From NCBI RefSeq assembly GCF_028747205.1, contig NZ_CP112880.1, positions 7,599,501 to 7,663,500 of the forward strand: DNA of 64,000 bases. The letters run 5' to 3'. Position numbers and translations under genes: made by a program. The first letter of the stretch is position 1, and every line of letters begins with the position of its first letter. Shown in pieces: positions 34,153 to 42,433 of this stretch. The stretch is from Streptomyces sp. CA-278952. GTDB lineage: Bacteria > Actinomycetota > Actinomycetes > Streptomycetales > Streptomycetaceae. The notes under the pieces were generated by a model that saw only the letters and a list, made by a program, of their open reading frames with translations, was not told where the DNA came from and did not search any database.

Positions 34153-35838
34153 GTGAGACCAGCAACGAGTACGGCACGTCACCGGCAGAGCCCCTTGAAC
34201 GTCCTGCTGAAAAGCCTGGCCGCCCTTCTCGGCGTCGTCCTGCTGGGCGCGCTCGGCCCCGCCGCTGCCCAGGCCCGGCCCGCCGGGGCAGAAGCCGCGG
34301 CCACGGGCCTGCACGTCAGCGACGGCCGCCTGTTGGAGGCCAACGGCAACGACTTCGTCATGCGCGGTGTCAACCACGCGCACACCTGGTACCCCGGCGA
34401 GACGCAGTCGCTGGCCGACATCAAGGCCTTCGGAGCCAACACCGTTCGCGTCGTCCTCTCCGACGGACACCGCTGGACGAGGAACGGCCCCGACGAAGTC
34501 GCGGGCATCATCGACGACTGCAAGACCAACCGGCTGATCTGCGTCCTGGAGGTGCACGACACCACCGGCTACGGCGAGGACGCCGCGGCAGGCACCCTCG
34601 ACCACGCCGCCGACTACTGGATCAGTCTCAAGGACGTACTCGCGGGCGAAGAGGACTACGTCATCATCAATATCGGCAACGAACCCTGGGGCAACACCGA
34701 CCCCGCCGGCTGGACAGCGCCGACGACCGCCGCCGTCCAGAAGCTGCGTGGCGCGGGGTTCGCCCACACCATCATGGTGGACGCGCCCAATTGGGGCCAG
34801 GACTGGCAGGGTGTCATGCGCGCCAACGCCCAGGCCGTGTACGACGCCGACACCACGGGCAACCTGATCTTCTCGATCCACATGTACAGCGTCTACAGCA
34901 CGCCTCAGGCGATCACCGACTACCTGCAGGCCTTCGTCGACGCCGGGCTGCCCCTTCTCATAGGTGAGTTCGGAGGACCCGCCGACCAGTGGGGGGACCC
35001 CGACGAGGACACCATGATGGCCACAGCCGAGGCACTCGACCTCGGTTACCTCGCGTGGTCCTGGAGCGGCAACACCGACCCGATCCTCGACCTGGCCATC
35101 GACTTCGATCCGAGCCGCCTGAGCTCCTGGGGTGAGCGCGTTCTCCACGGAACCAACGGCATCGCCCAGACCTCCCGGGAGGCCACCGTCTTCGGCGGTG
35201 GCGGAAACCCGGGCGACACGGAGGCCCCGACGGCCCCCGGTGCTCCGATCGCCTCCATGGTGACGGCGACCTCGACCATCCTCACCTGGCCCGCAGCGTC
35301 GGACAACGTTGCCGTCGCCGGTTACGACGTCGTCCGGGTGAGCGGCAGCGCCGAGACCGCAGCCGTCTCGTCCGCCACCACGAGGGCCACCGTGACGGGC
35401 CTTACCGCGGACACCGCGTACACATTCGCGGTGTACGCCCGTGACGCGGCCGGCAATCGCTCGGCCCGTTCCGCCACGGTGAACGTCACCACGGACAAGG
35501 GCGGGCCCGCGCCGGGCGTGAGCTGCTCCGTCGGTTACCGGGTGGTCGGCGAATGGCCCGGCGGATTCCAGGGTGAGATCACCATCCGTAACACCGGCAC
35601 CACCGCCATCAACGGCTGGAACCTCGCCTTCGCCTTCGTCAACGGCCAGAAGCTCTCCAACCTGTGGGGCGGGACCGCTACGCAGAGCGGCCCGACGGTC
35701 AGCGTCGCCCCCGCCGGATACACGGCGGTGATCACAGCGAACGGCTCCATCGTGCTCGGCTTCACCGGCACCAAGAGCACCACCAACACGGCGCCGACGG
35801 CCTTCACGCTCAGCGGCAATACCTGCACGACGGCCTGA
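34153..35838 (+). CDS. Secreted GH5 beta-mannanase with Fn3 and CBM2
   Basis: A 561-residue secreted endo-beta-1,4-mannanase, cutting mannan backbones outside the cell. Signal peptide about residues 1-45 (basic, then LAALLGVVLLGALGPAAAQA). The GH5 domain (about 52-345) closely resembles the subfamily 8 mannanase pattern: GLHVSDGRLLEANGNDFVMR, VLEVHDTTGYGEDAAAGTLD, acid/base E177 in NIGNEPWGN, nucleophile E272 in IGEFGGP. An Fn3 domain (about 357-450) and a C-terminal CBM2 (about 457-561, with Trp residues in VVGEWPGGF, INGWNLAFAF and NLWGGT) for cellulose binding follow. GTG 34153 has TGGAG upstream. A CebR-type operator lies at its promoter. Confidence 0.88.
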   Translation: MRPATSTARHRQSPLNVLLKSLAALLGVVLLGALGPAAAQARPAGAEAAATGLHVSDGRLLEANGNDFVMRGVNHAHTWYPGETQSLADIKAFGANTVRVVLSDGHRWTRNGPDEVAGIIDDCKTNRLICVLEVHDTTGYGEDAAAGTLDHAADYWISLKDVLAGEEDYVIINIGNEPWGNTDPAGWTAPTTAAVQKLRGAGFAHTIMVDAPNWGQDWQGVMRANAQAVYDADTTGNLIFSIHMYSVYSTPQAITDYLQAFVDAGLPLLIGEFGGPADQWGDPDEDTMMATAEALDLGYLAWSWSGNTDPILDLAIDFDPSRLSSWGERVLHGTNGIAQTSREATVFGGGGNPGDTEAPTAPGAPIASMVTATSTILTWPAASDNVAVAGYDVVRVSGSAETAAVSSATTRATVTGLTADTAYTFAVYARDAAGNRSARSATVNVTTDKGGPAPGVSCSVGYRVVGEWPGGFQGEITIRNTGTTAINGWNLAFAFVNGQKLSNLWGGTATQSGPTVSVAPAGYTAVITANGSIVLGFTGTKSTTNTAPTAFTLSGNTCTTA

Positions 35839-36129
35839 GAACGGCCGTTCCGCATCGCTGTGGTGACCGGAAGGTTCACACAGCAGCCAGGTCCCTCCTG
35901 ATCGTCGACGAGAACGCTGGACAAGTGGATCCGCAGAGTGGGGCGCACCTGGGGGCTCGACGTTCCGCTGACCCTGCGGACGACCGTCTCCGGGCTGCGC
36001 CCAGCTTCATGCCGGTACCCGGCAACTTGGCTCCGTGCGCACGCTTTTGACAGGCGAGCACAACCGTTCCGACGCGCCGCGTGTCACACATATAGGAGCA
36101 ACCAGCTCCAAAGATCACAAGGGGGAAAT

Positions 36130-36579
36130 ATGAGATTCAAGCGTTCCGCTCTGACCGCCGCCGCGTTGGGAGCCCTGACGGTGGGGGCCACGACCGCCCT
36201 GGCGGCCCCCGCCTCCGCCGCACCCAACACCACGCCGCAGAAGGTCTGCGGAAGTGCCTACAAGACCGTGAACTCGGTGCCCGTCGGCTCGCTGGGCACC
36301 ACGTACCTGACGTACAACTCCTCGAACGGCAAGAACTGCGTCGTGACCATCCGCAGTAACCCGGGCATCGCCGTGAACATGTCCGCATGGCTTTACGTCC
36401 CCGACACCGGGGACGCGGCCGAGGACCACGGGCGGTACACGTCGTACGCGGGACCGGCCTATGTGTACGGCAAGGGCCACTGCGTCGACTGGGGCGGCCA
36501 CATCAACAACGTGTACGTGCAGGTGAACAACTCCAACTGCGCCGCTATGAAGGAGAATCGGCTCACGTTCACACGCTGA
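36130..36579 (+). CDS. Secreted SapA-like protein
   Basis: A 149-residue exported protein. The signal peptide (RFKRSALTAAALGALTVGATTALA) is cut near APASA. The mature part starts KVCGSAYKTVNSVPVGSLGT and continues YLTYNSSNGKNCVVTIRS, AGPAYVYGKGHCVDWGG and NNSNCAAM. The four Cys would make two disulphides. The pattern resembles spore-associated protein A (SapA) of Streptomyces, of unknown biochemical role; I assign it by recollection of that sequence. AAGGGGG lies before ATG 36130. It stands alone between the mannanase and the xyloglucan locus. Confidence 0.65.
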   Translation: MRFKRSALTAAALGALTVGATTALAAPASAAPNTTPQKVCGSAYKTVNSVPVGSLGTTYLTYNSSNGKNCVVTIRSNPGIAVNMSAWLYVPDTGDAAEDHGRYTSYAGPAYVYGKGHCVDWGGHINNVYVQVNNSNCAAMKENRLTFTR

Positions 36580-36994
36580 TCCGACTGCCACACCCCACGG
36601 TGTCATCCTCTGGTCGGGGGTACCAGGCCAAGGGCCATCGGGCTGGGTCCCTCGTCCTGGCCGCATCCTCGACCGAACCGTCGAGATGCGCACACGAGAC
36701 GCCGGTGAAGACGGGACCAAGACGTCTGACCGGCCCGGTCCGGGATGGAGCACGACCGGCTCGCAGCAGCCCCGGCAGTCAACGCGACCGCCGGGGCTCA
36801 CCCATGAGCGGAGGCCGTGAACGTCACCGGCGCGGACGATGCCGCAAGCATGGCTCTCCTGCTGACCACGATGCATCGGCTGCAGGCCGGCACCCGGGCC
36901 ACGGGGCCGGAGACCGCCGACTGGCCGGCAGGCTGGACACCTCCGCCCTCCTGAGTCACGGTGTGCGGCAGTGAGCCGGTGTGACGACGGCTGA

Positions 36995-37008
36995 TCGAAG
37001 CGCTTCGA
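36995..37008. promoter_or_regulatory. LacI-type operator TCGAAGCGCTTCGA (site 1)
   Basis: A perfect 14-bp palindrome 154 bp upstream of the LacI-family gene. The same 14 bases occur twice in the divergent promoter region at 48.5-48.7 kb, linking this regulator to that locus. Confidence 0.85.
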
Positions 37009-37106
37009 CTCTTCTATGGACAGTGGTTGTGAGCGAGTCTAGGCTCCACGGTGTCTACGCATGTCTGTGCATGTCAGAGTGTGAAGGGGAGCACAGCTAA
37101 GCGCTG

Positions 37107-37120
37107 TCGAAGCGCTTCAC
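37107..37120. promoter_or_regulatory. LacI-type operator TCGAAGCGCTTCAC (site 2)
   Basis: Matches the locus palindrome except for the last two bases. It lies 42 bp before the regulator start codon, suitable for autoregulation together with site 1 (112 bp apart, possibly allowing looping). Confidence 0.7.
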
Positions 37121-37161
37121 CGGTTCTCCCTTGTGTTCGCCATCTGTAGGGGAGAAGCCGC

Positions 37162-38169
37162 ATGGTCACGCTTGCCGAGGTCGCCCAGCACGCCGGAGTG
37201 TCCGCGAGCACGGTGAGCTACGTCCTCAGCGGCAAGCGGTCGATCTCCGCCGCCACCCGAGAACGGGTCGAGCACAGTATTCAGCAGCTGGGCTACCACC
37301 CCAACGCCGGTGCCCGTGCCCTCGCCAGCAGCAGGTCCAACATCATCGCGCTGATGGTGCCCCTGCGCACGGACATGTACGTGCCCGTGATGATGGAGAT
37401 CGCCATCGCCGTCGCCACCAGTGCCCGTACGCACGGCTACGACGTCCTCCTGCTCACCGGAGAGGAGGGGCCGGCGGCCGTCCGGCGGATCGCGGGGAGT
37501 TCTCTGGCGGACGCGATGATCCTGATGGACGTCGAACTGCACGACGAGCGGCTGCCGCTGCTCCGTGATTCGGGCCGCACCGCCGTCCTGATCGGCCTGC
37601 CGGCCGACACCGGCGGGCTGACCTGTGTCGACCTCGACTTCGAGGCGACCGGTGCGCTCTGCGTGGACCATCTCGCCGGACTCGGACACCGCGAGGTGGC
37701 GGTGATCGGCGAGGCGGCCGCCGTCTACGAGCGGCACACCGGCTTCGCCGAACGGACCGTGGACGGCGTACGGGCCAAGGCGCAGGAGGCAGGGATGCGG
37801 ATCCTGCACCGTCCCTGCGAGGGCGGGTACGCCGCGATGGCCGGCACACTGGGCCGCATCTTCGACGAACGGCCCGGAACGACCGGATTCATCGTCCAGA
37901 ACGAGGCCGCGGTCGAGCCTCTGCTCAACCTGCTCCAGCAGCAGGGACGAGCGGTGCCGGAGGACGTGTCCGTCGTGGCCGTCTGCCCCGAGCAGGTGGC
38001 CACGCAGGCCTCGGTGCGGCTCACCTCCGTGGCCATCCCGGCACAGGAGATGGGGCGCCGCGCAGTGGAACAGGTGGTCGCGAAGCTCGCCGGCCGGGGT
38101 ACCGACGAGGTGGAACTGCTGGAGCCCGTTCTTACGGTGCGTGCGAGCACGGGACCGGCTCCGGTCTGA
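37162..38169 (+). CDS. LacI-family regulator of the xyloglucan locus
   Basis: A 335-residue LacI-family repressor. The helix-turn-helix is at residues 2-22 (VTLAEVAQHAGVSASTVSYV) followed by hinge LSGKRSISAATRERV and QLGYHPNAGARALAS. The effector domain follows: IIALMVPLRTDMYVPVMMEI, ADAMILMDVELHDERL, HLAGLGHREVAVIGE. ATG 37162 has GGGGAG upstream. Operators with the same palindrome lie before this gene and in the divergent glycosidase/transporter promoter region, so it most likely represses itself and both operons until a xyloglucan oligosaccharide or breakdown product binds. Confidence 0.9.
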   Translation: MVTLAEVAQHAGVSASTVSYVLSGKRSISAATRERVEHSIQQLGYHPNAGARALASSRSNIIALMVPLRTDMYVPVMMEIAIAVATSARTHGYDVLLLTGEEGPAAVRRIAGSSLADAMILMDVELHDERLPLLRDSGRTAVLIGLPADTGGLTCVDLDFEATGALCVDHLAGLGHREVAVIGEAAAVYERHTGFAERTVDGVRAKAQEAGMRILHRPCEGGYAAMAGTLGRIFDERPGTTGFIVQNEAAVEPLLNLLQQQGRAVPEDVSVVAVCPEQVATQASVRLTSVAIPAQEMGRRAVEQVVAKLAGRGTDEVELLEPVLTVRASTGPAPV

Positions 38170-38212
38170 GTGTCGACGGGGCCCGGGTCCTCCCTGGGGG
38201 GATGGAGGCGTG

Positions 38213-40432
38213 CTACCGCGTCTCCAGGGTGAGGACGCGGTCCACGCCGGCCGTCAGCTCCAGCGGAGCCGGGAGGTTTCCGGCGAAGGTGTCGGTGAAA
38301 GCGAGCCCGTCACCCGTACGCAGATCGACCCGGGCGTCGCGGGTGGGGCGCAGCGCGGCGGTGGCACCGTCCTCCGACCACCGCAGGTCGAGGTGGGCTC
38401 CGAACCGCGTTCGTACGCCACGGAGTTCACCGGCCGGGTACGCCGCCGGGACTGCCGGCAGCAGCACCAGGCGGCCGGGCGCCGACTGGACGAGCGACTC
38501 GATCACGGCGGCGGGCAGGCTGTGGGCCGCGTCCGCGTTGTAGACGTTGCGGGACGGGTAGTGCGCGCTCATCAACGAGTCGTGGAAGAAGTCGCCGCCC
38601 AGCACCGCGTCCAGTGCCGCCGACACCCTGGAGGGGTCCCGCAGCCGGGCGGCGATCAGGGCGTGGTGCAGATGCCCGTGGGCGGAGTCGTTCTCCGAGC
38701 CGCGCAGCTCCAGGGCGCGGTGTGCGGCCGTGGCCAGCTCAGGGGTGTCGTACGGCGTGATCGTGTGCAGCGGCCACACCGGATAGAGGTGGCTCAGATG
38801 GCGGTGGTCGTACGTCTCCCGCAGGCCGGGCCACGCCCACTCGGCGAGCGCCCCGTCCTCGTTCACGAGGTACGCGGGGAGCCGGGCCGCGAGTGACCGC
38901 CACCGTCCGGCGGACGGGTGTCCGGGGGCGTGTCCGGCGGCCGTCGTCAGGGCGTGGTGGGCCGCGGCGATGTCCATCGTCGCGTTCAGCGTCCCCCAGC
39001 TCGCGTTGGCCGGCCGGTTCTCGGGGGAGTACGAGGGCACGACCGCGAGGTTCCCGTCCGGGCCCTCACGGCTGAGGAAGTCCTCGTAGAACAGCGCCGC
39101 TTCGACGAGCGCGCCGGTCAGAGCGGCGTCCGGGGTGCCCGTCGTGACCTCGGCGTGTTCCAGCAGCGGCTGCAGCAGCCAGTCCGCTCCCGCCGTCCAC
39201 AGATGCAGCGGATAGGCGCGCTGGAAGTGCCGTGTGTGGCCCGACGCGCCGTCCGTGTGGGACGGCGCGACGATGCCCCGCGCCCCGAAGAGCGCCCGGG
39301 CGTTGTCCTGCCAGTCGGACAACTGCCCGTGCACGAGGGACGCGTGGGCCTCGGTGACCTCCGGGAGTGCGGCTGCCGCGGCGGAGGCGACCTGGAGGTT
39401 GAGGTTGGCGTTCGTGGTGAAGGCCCCGGACCACGCCGTGACCCAGTCGCCGGTCCACAGACCGGTCAGCCGGGGCGGCAGCACCCCCGAGGAGGAGAGC
39501 AGGTGGTAGCGGCCCGCCGCGAAGAGCCGCTCCAGGAGCGCGGGGGACTCCGGCCTGCGCAGCAGCTCGCTGCCGGACAGCTCCCGCTCCGGCGCCGCGT
39601 CCCGCAGCGTGAAGGAGGCACGCCCGTACGCGGTCCGGTGCGGCGGCCGGTGGCGCTCCAGTAGCGTGGCGTAGTCCTCGTGAGGCAGAGCGGCCCACAG
39701 CTCCCCGAGGTCGGGGCGGTCGGCCCCCCTGACGACCCGGGTCGTCAGGACGAGGCTCCGCGCCCCCTCGATCCGGATGCCCTCGCCGGCCACGGAGACA
39801 CGGCCGCCGTCCACCCGCGCCGCGGTAACGCCCGTGTACCCGAGTCGGCTGCCCGGATAGCCCACCCGCAGAGCCAGGTGCGCACCGTCCGGGGTCAGGG
39901 CCGTGGAGCGGCCGACCGCCAGCCGCGCGGGGGCCCCGGGCAGCGAGTGGTCCAGAACGATGTCCGCGGTCAGTTGGAGGTCCGTGATGTGCTGCACGAT
40001 CACGTCGTCGGCCCGTGAGACGAAGACGCTGCTGCTCCAGACCTCGTACGAGGCGGTTACCTCGCCCGTAGTGAAGTCGACCTCGCGCCGGTATCCGGCG
40101 ACCGGCTCGTGCGGCCCCCGTCCGCGGCGCACACATGTTTGGAACGCCGGGTGGAAGGGCTGCACCCACACCAGCGGGCGGCCGGCGCCGAAGTCCTCCG
40201 CGGCCGTCGTGTCCCCGGACAGGAGCGCGTCCTGGAGGCGGTGGAGCCGGTCGGCGAGCTCCGGCGGGCGCAGGTCCTCGCTGCCGTTGGGCCGCACCAG
40301 GGAGTGGTGGTTGACGATCACCCGGTCGTCGGCCGGGTCTCCGTACACCATCGCCCCGTGACGGCCGTTCCCGCTGAGGAACGCGTCCTCCCAACGGGCG
40401 GCCGGACGGGGCTCCCACGTGCCGTCGATCAT
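38213..40432 (-). CDS. GH95-family glycosidase (alpha-L-fucosidase/alpha-L-galactosidase type)
   Basis: A 739-residue protein resembling GH95, with an N-terminal beta domain (WEDAFLSGNGRHGAMVYGDP) and an alpha6/alpha6 barrel. Barrel landmarks: WSGAFTTNANLNLQVASAAA, where most relatives read N-I-N-x-E-M-N-Y-W; NLAVVPSYSPENRPAN; GALAEWAWPGLRETYDHRHL SHLYP with the Glu expected as acid; and YNADAAHSLPAAVIESLV at the position of the I-D-G-N-F-G motif. So the family is clear but the active site is divergent. Expected job: remove alpha-1,2-linked fucose or L-galactose from imported xyloglucan oligosaccharides. No signal peptide. It overlaps the GH42 gene in ATGA. Last gene of the minus-strand operon. 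Confidence 0.75.
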   Translation of the reverse strand: MIDGTWEPRPAARWEDAFLSGNGRHGAMVYGDPADDRVIVNHHSLVRPNGSEDLRPPELADRLHRLQDALLSGDTTAAEDFGAGRPLVWVQPFHPAFQTCVRRGRGPHEPVAGYRREVDFTTGEVTASYEVWSSSVFVSRADDVIVQHITDLQLTADIVLDHSLPGAPARLAVGRSTALTPDGAHLALRVGYPGSRLGYTGVTAARVDGGRVSVAGEGIRIEGARSLVLTTRVVRGADRPDLGELWAALPHEDYATLLERHRPPHRTAYGRASFTLRDAAPERELSGSELLRRPESPALLERLFAAGRYHLLSSSGVLPPRLTGLWTGDWVTAWSGAFTTNANLNLQVASAAAAALPEVTEAHASLVHGQLSDWQDNARALFGARGIVAPSHTDGASGHTRHFQRAYPLHLWTAGADWLLQPLLEHAEVTTGTPDAALTGALVEAALFYEDFLSREGPDGNLAVVPSYSPENRPANASWGTLNATMDIAAAHHALTTAAGHAPGHPSAGRWRSLAARLPAYLVNEDGALAEWAWPGLRETYDHRHLSHLYPVWPLHTITPYDTPELATAAHRALELRGSENDSAHGHLHHALIAARLRDPSRVSAALDAVLGGDFFHDSLMSAHYPSRNVYNADAAHSLPAAVIESLVQSAPGRLVLLPAVPAAYPAGELRGVRTRFGAHLDLRWSEDGATAALRPTRDARVDLRTGDGLAFTDTFAGNLPAPLELTAGVDRVLTLETR

Positions 40433-42405
40433 GCCGAGACGTCCCTGAGCACGGCGACGCCGTAGCGGTCCAGCTCCACACCGCCGTCGGCCTCGGCCCC
40501 CGTCAGCAGGTCGAGGTGCCGGCCCGGCAGTTCCACCACGGCCGATGCCCGACCGTGGTTCAGCAGGAAGAGCAGCTCGCCGCGCCGCACCGCCTCGACC
40601 CCGGAGGGCGTCCCCTCCAGCACGGGACGCACACCGGCCTCGGCCGCCGCCCGGCCGAGCAGCTCCCGCAGGGACTCGGGCTCGGGCAGCGTCGAGACGT
40701 ACCACGCGCCGCCCTTGCGGAGCACCGCCGGAAGGCCGTCCAGCTCACCCTCCCGGTAGGCGGCCACCGTCTCCGCGCTGCCGTCGGGTTCCAGCTCCTC
40801 CGACCACAGCGTGCCCCGGAAACCGTCGCACGCGACCGTCGCGCCCGCGTCCAGCGGCCACCACTCGTGCACCGTACGGATACCGAACAGCTCACGCAGC
40901 CTGCCGTCCATGCCACCCGGCCTGATCCGGTCGTCGACGTCCACGACTCCGGTGAAGAACCCGCACACGAGGGTGCCGCCACCTCGCACATACGCGACGA
41001 GGTTGTCGATCGCCGCGTCACCGAGGAGCTGGAGCTGAGGCACGAGCACCATCCGGTACGCGCTCGGATCCGACTCGGGGCGGGCGAACTCCATGCCGAT
41101 TCCGCTCTCCCACAGCCCCCGGTGCCAGGCCTGCAGCAGCTCCGTGTACGACACGAGGGAGGACGGCCGGCCCTCCTGGGTACTCGACCACCAGGCGTCC
41201 CAGTCGTGCAGCACGGCGACCTCGGCCGAGACCCCGGTGCCGCTCACCTCGGCGCCGATCGACGCGAGTTCGGCGCCGATGCGCTTGACCTCCGCGAACG
41301 TGCGGCCGCTCTCACCGGCGTGGCTCACCATCCCGGAGTGGAACTTCTCCGCCCCCTGGCGGGACTGCCGCCACTGGAAGTAGCAGAGCGCGTCCGCACC
41401 CCTCGCCACCGACTGGAGCGACCAGAGCCGGTTCAGGCCGGCCGGCTTGGGATGGTTGACACCGCGCCAGTTCACCGACCCGGCCGCCTGTTCCATCACC
41501 ATCCACGGCCCGCGGGCCTGCGAGCGCGTCATGTCGGCGAGCATCGCGTTGTACTGTCCGGCGCGCGGGTCCGTCGGGTCCGGGTAGACATCGACGGAGA
41601 CGATGTCCTCCTGCTCGGCCCAGGCCCAGGCGTCCTGGCCCGACCACAGCGGCATGAAGTTGGTCGTCACCGGGATGTGCGGGGTGTGCCGGGCGACGAT
41701 GTCCCGCTCGGCGGTGTAACACTCCATTAGGGCGTCGGAGGTGAACCGTTTGAAGTCCAGCTCCTGCGCCGGATTCCGCGTGTACTGCGCCTTGCGCGGC
41801 GGCTGGATCTCCGCCCAGGTGTCGTAGCGCTGGCTCCAGAACGCCGTGCCCCAGGCCTCGTTCAGCGCCTCCAGGGTGGTGTACCGGGAGGCCAGCCAGC
41901 GTCGGAAGTGCGCACCGGTCTCGTCGCACCAGCAGTGCGTGCAGTACTCGTTGTTGATGTGCCACACGGTCAGCGCGGGATGGCCGGCGTACCGTGCCGC
42001 GAGGTCCTCCGTGAGGGCCGCCGCATAGCGCCGGTACACCGGTGAGCTCGGGCAGAAGTGCTGCCGGGAGCCGTAGTTGACGACAGCGCCGTCCTCGGTG
42101 CGCGGCAGGGTCTCCGGGTGCAGGGCCCCCATCCACGGTGGCGGTGAGGAGGTCGGGGTGGCGAGGACGACGCCGATGCCGCCTGCGTGCACGAGGTCCA
42201 GCAGCCGGTCCAGCCAGCCGAACTCCCTTGCACCGGGGCGCGGTTCGATCTTCGCCCAGGAGAAGACACCGACGGTCACGGAGTTGACCCCGGCCTCCTT
42301 CATCAGCCGGACGTCGTCGGCCCACACCTCCTCGGGCCACTGCTCGGGGTTGTAGTCGCCTCCGAAGAGGATGCGGCCACGGGTGGCGTCGTGCAGGGAC
42401 GGCAT
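40429..42405 (-). CDS. GH42 beta-galactosidase
   Basis: A 658-residue GH42 enzyme, releasing beta-linked galactose. The TIM barrel starts ILFGGDYNPEQWPEEVWADD; SSPPPWMGALHPETLP and YRRYAAALTEDLAARY are typical. Acid/base Glu 153 lies in VWHINNEYCTHCWCDE; the nucleophile Glu lies in WMVMEQAAGSVNW at about residue 310. A trimerisation domain (about 390-595) and a small beta domain end the protein. No signal peptide, so it acts on imported oligosaccharides. In xyloglucan it would strip galactose that caps xylose side chains. Coupled to the GH95 gene by an ATGA overlap. Confidence 0.92.
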   Translation of the reverse strand: MPSLHDATRGRILFGGDYNPEQWPEEVWADDVRLMKEAGVNSVTVGVFSWAKIEPRPGAREFGWLDRLLDLVHAGGIGVVLATPTSSPPPWMGALHPETLPRTEDGAVVNYGSRQHFCPSSPVYRRYAAALTEDLAARYAGHPALTVWHINNEYCTHCWCDETGAHFRRWLASRYTTLEALNEAWGTAFWSQRYDTWAEIQPPRKAQYTRNPAQELDFKRFTSDALMECYTAERDIVARHTPHIPVTTNFMPLWSGQDAWAWAEQEDIVSVDVYPDPTDPRAGQYNAMLADMTRSQARGPWMVMEQAAGSVNWRGVNHPKPAGLNRLWSLQSVARGADALCYFQWRQSRQGAEKFHSGMVSHAGESGRTFAEVKRIGAELASIGAEVSGTGVSAEVAVLHDWDAWWSSTQEGRPSSLVSYTELLQAWHRGLWESGIGMEFARPESDPSAYRMVLVPQLQLLGDAAIDNLVAYVRGGGTLVCGFFTGVVDVDDRIRPGGMDGRLRELFGIRTVHEWWPLDAGATVACDGFRGTLWSEELEPDGSAETVAAYREGELDGLPAVLRKGGAWYVSTLPEPESLRELLGRAAAEAGVRPVLEGTPSGVEAVRRGELLFLLNHGRASAVVELPGRHLDLLTGAEADGGVELDRYGVAVLRDVSA

Positions 42406-42433
42406 GGACGTCTCGTTCCTCTACGGGGAGTCT

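Larger units (their letters stand above)
36580..37161. other. 582-bp region upstream of the xyloglucan regulator gene
   Basis: No well-supported gene. A 45-codon frame at 36817-36954 (GTG start; VNVTGADDAASMALLLTTMH...) looks partly protein-like but its ribosome site is only 2 nt from the start, so I leave it unannotated; it could be the end of a decayed gene. The right half carries two LacI-type operators and should hold the promoter of the regulator gene. Confidence 0.5.

Noticed and set aside
35310..35325. Partial match GACAACGTTG inside the mannanase gene
   Set aside because: It is part of the Fn3 coding sequence (S-D-N-V-A-V) and the second half of the palindrome is missing.
36817..36954. 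Short frame of 45 codons
   Set aside because: The only ribosome site is two bases from the GTG, and no family resemblance is seen; at best a gene remnant.
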